DNA from: AP-15 sp963750195
GTDB taxonomy: Bacteria; Pseudomonadota; Alphaproteobacteria; ATCC43930; CGMCC-115725
DNA length: 64,000 bases
Assembly: GCA_963750195.1 (NCBI GenBank)
Contig: CAVVPS010000007.1
Location: 1 to 64,000 of the forward strand
Direction: 5' to 3'
Notes under the pieces: model-generated
Databases searched by the model: none
What the model saw: the letters and a program-made list of their open reading frames with translations, nothing else
What the model was told of the DNA's origin: nothing
Shown here: in pieces, positions 63,934 to 64,000 of the stretch
How positions within the stretch are numbered: the first letter of the stretch is position 1
Layout of the letters: each line of letters begins with the position of its first letter
Program-made: the position numbers and the translations under genes

Positions 63934-64000
63934 CTAGTCGTGCGCGGCGAAGACGGACCCGGCGATTTGGGCAGATAGAGGCCGGCGTTGGGTCCGGAGC
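63934..64000 (-). pseudogene. 5' remnant of a MASE1 histidine kinase
   Basis: The minus strand encodes LRTQRRPLSAQIAGSVFAAHD and then a stop at 63934-63936. Fourteen of the first 18 residues match the N-terminus of the kinase at 57961 (LRTQRRSPSAQIVKSVFA). The start codon would lie just beyond 64000. It is therefore a short copy of the kinase 5' end, already cut by a stop. Confidence 0.7.
63947..64000. repeat. 54-bp direct repeat, copy B
   Basis: Matches copy A at 57906-57959 at 47 of 54 positions in the same orientation. The window ends inside it, so the true length could be greater. Confidence 0.85.

Larger units (their letters stand above)
63690..64000 (+). pseudogene. helix-turn-helix (terminase small-subunit-like) remnant, runs off the window
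   Basis: ATG 63690 opens KFTKNRRETFLAVLADISIV, SVAASIAGITRVRAYQ and KRDPDLPRL. This resembles the N-terminal HTH of phage-type proteins (FLAALAETGNVSAAARAAGISRSTAYRW-like). After about 45 residues the family likeness ends and the frame runs antisense through the direct repeat copy B and past the window. Likely a truncated mobile-element gene. Confidence 0.45.

Overview
The window is high-GC DNA with dense, short-gapped operons and almost no strand bias. It looks like an alphaproteobacterial chromosome, probably Rhodospirillales or a relative. The basis is the gene set and its order: an alphaproteobacterial ctaC-ctaD-ctaB-(small ORF)-ctaG-ctaE-DUF983-SURF1 oxidase operon, a plant-type gshA beside rsmE and ubiA, a waaA/lpxK/lpxL/msbA lipid A block, egtB-egtD, and dispersed palindromic repeats of the kind common in that class. 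The assignment is an inference from gene content, not a database result.

Layout. 1-8.4 kb: the 3' end of tRNA-Gly, then a nucleotide-sugar and glycan locus (frameshifted methyltransferase, 1035-aa glycosyltransferase, a second protein that duplicates its C-terminal half, a GDP-mannose-epimerase-like SDR, a nucleotide-sugar dehydrogenase), facing gmhA. 9.4-17.8 kb: a metabolite symporter, an amidohydrolase, the three-gene ATP-grasp/alpha-E/transglutaminase set, an orphan Cache sensor and aqpZ. 18-30.2 kb (minus strand): lpxL, lpxK, waaA, a DUF374 acyltransferase, msbA, an extradiol dioxygenase, pmbA, a small unknown gene, ubiD, a methyltransferase and ubiA. 30.2-37.3 kb: rsmE and gshA on plus; a GH1 glucosidase, a secreted TIM-barrel-like protein and tldD on minus. 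37.6-43.8 kb: aa3-type cytochrome oxidase structural and assembly genes. 43.8-54.7 kb: M32 carboxypeptidase, ergothioneine genes, a GNAT, a broken DinB gene, an IalB-like protein, rlmN, a hydrolase, argG, a lactonase-like hydrolase, NnrU-like, DUF167 and YggT genes. 54.9 kb: tRNA-Ala(CGC). 55-58 kb: a MASE1 hybrid histidine kinase. 58-64 kb: an accessory segment bounded by a 54-bp direct repeat. It holds a decayed methyltransferase, a 953-aa methyltransferase/coiled-coil/glycosyltransferase fusion, a second glycan gene, and fragments of other genes.

Three things stand out. First, the two glycan segments carry large multidomain glycosyltransferases with visible internal duplication; the 953-aa protein has a layout reminiscent of glycan chain-length rulers. 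Second, six conserved genes (plus probably a seventh) are each interrupted by exactly one surplus base, so every repaired locus is 3n+1 bases long. This includes msbA and rlmN and points to sequence error more than to gene loss. Third, the right end is a junkyard of gene remnants between direct repeats, the mark of a recombination-prone insertion site. No CRISPR array, intact transposase, integrase or rRNA was seen.
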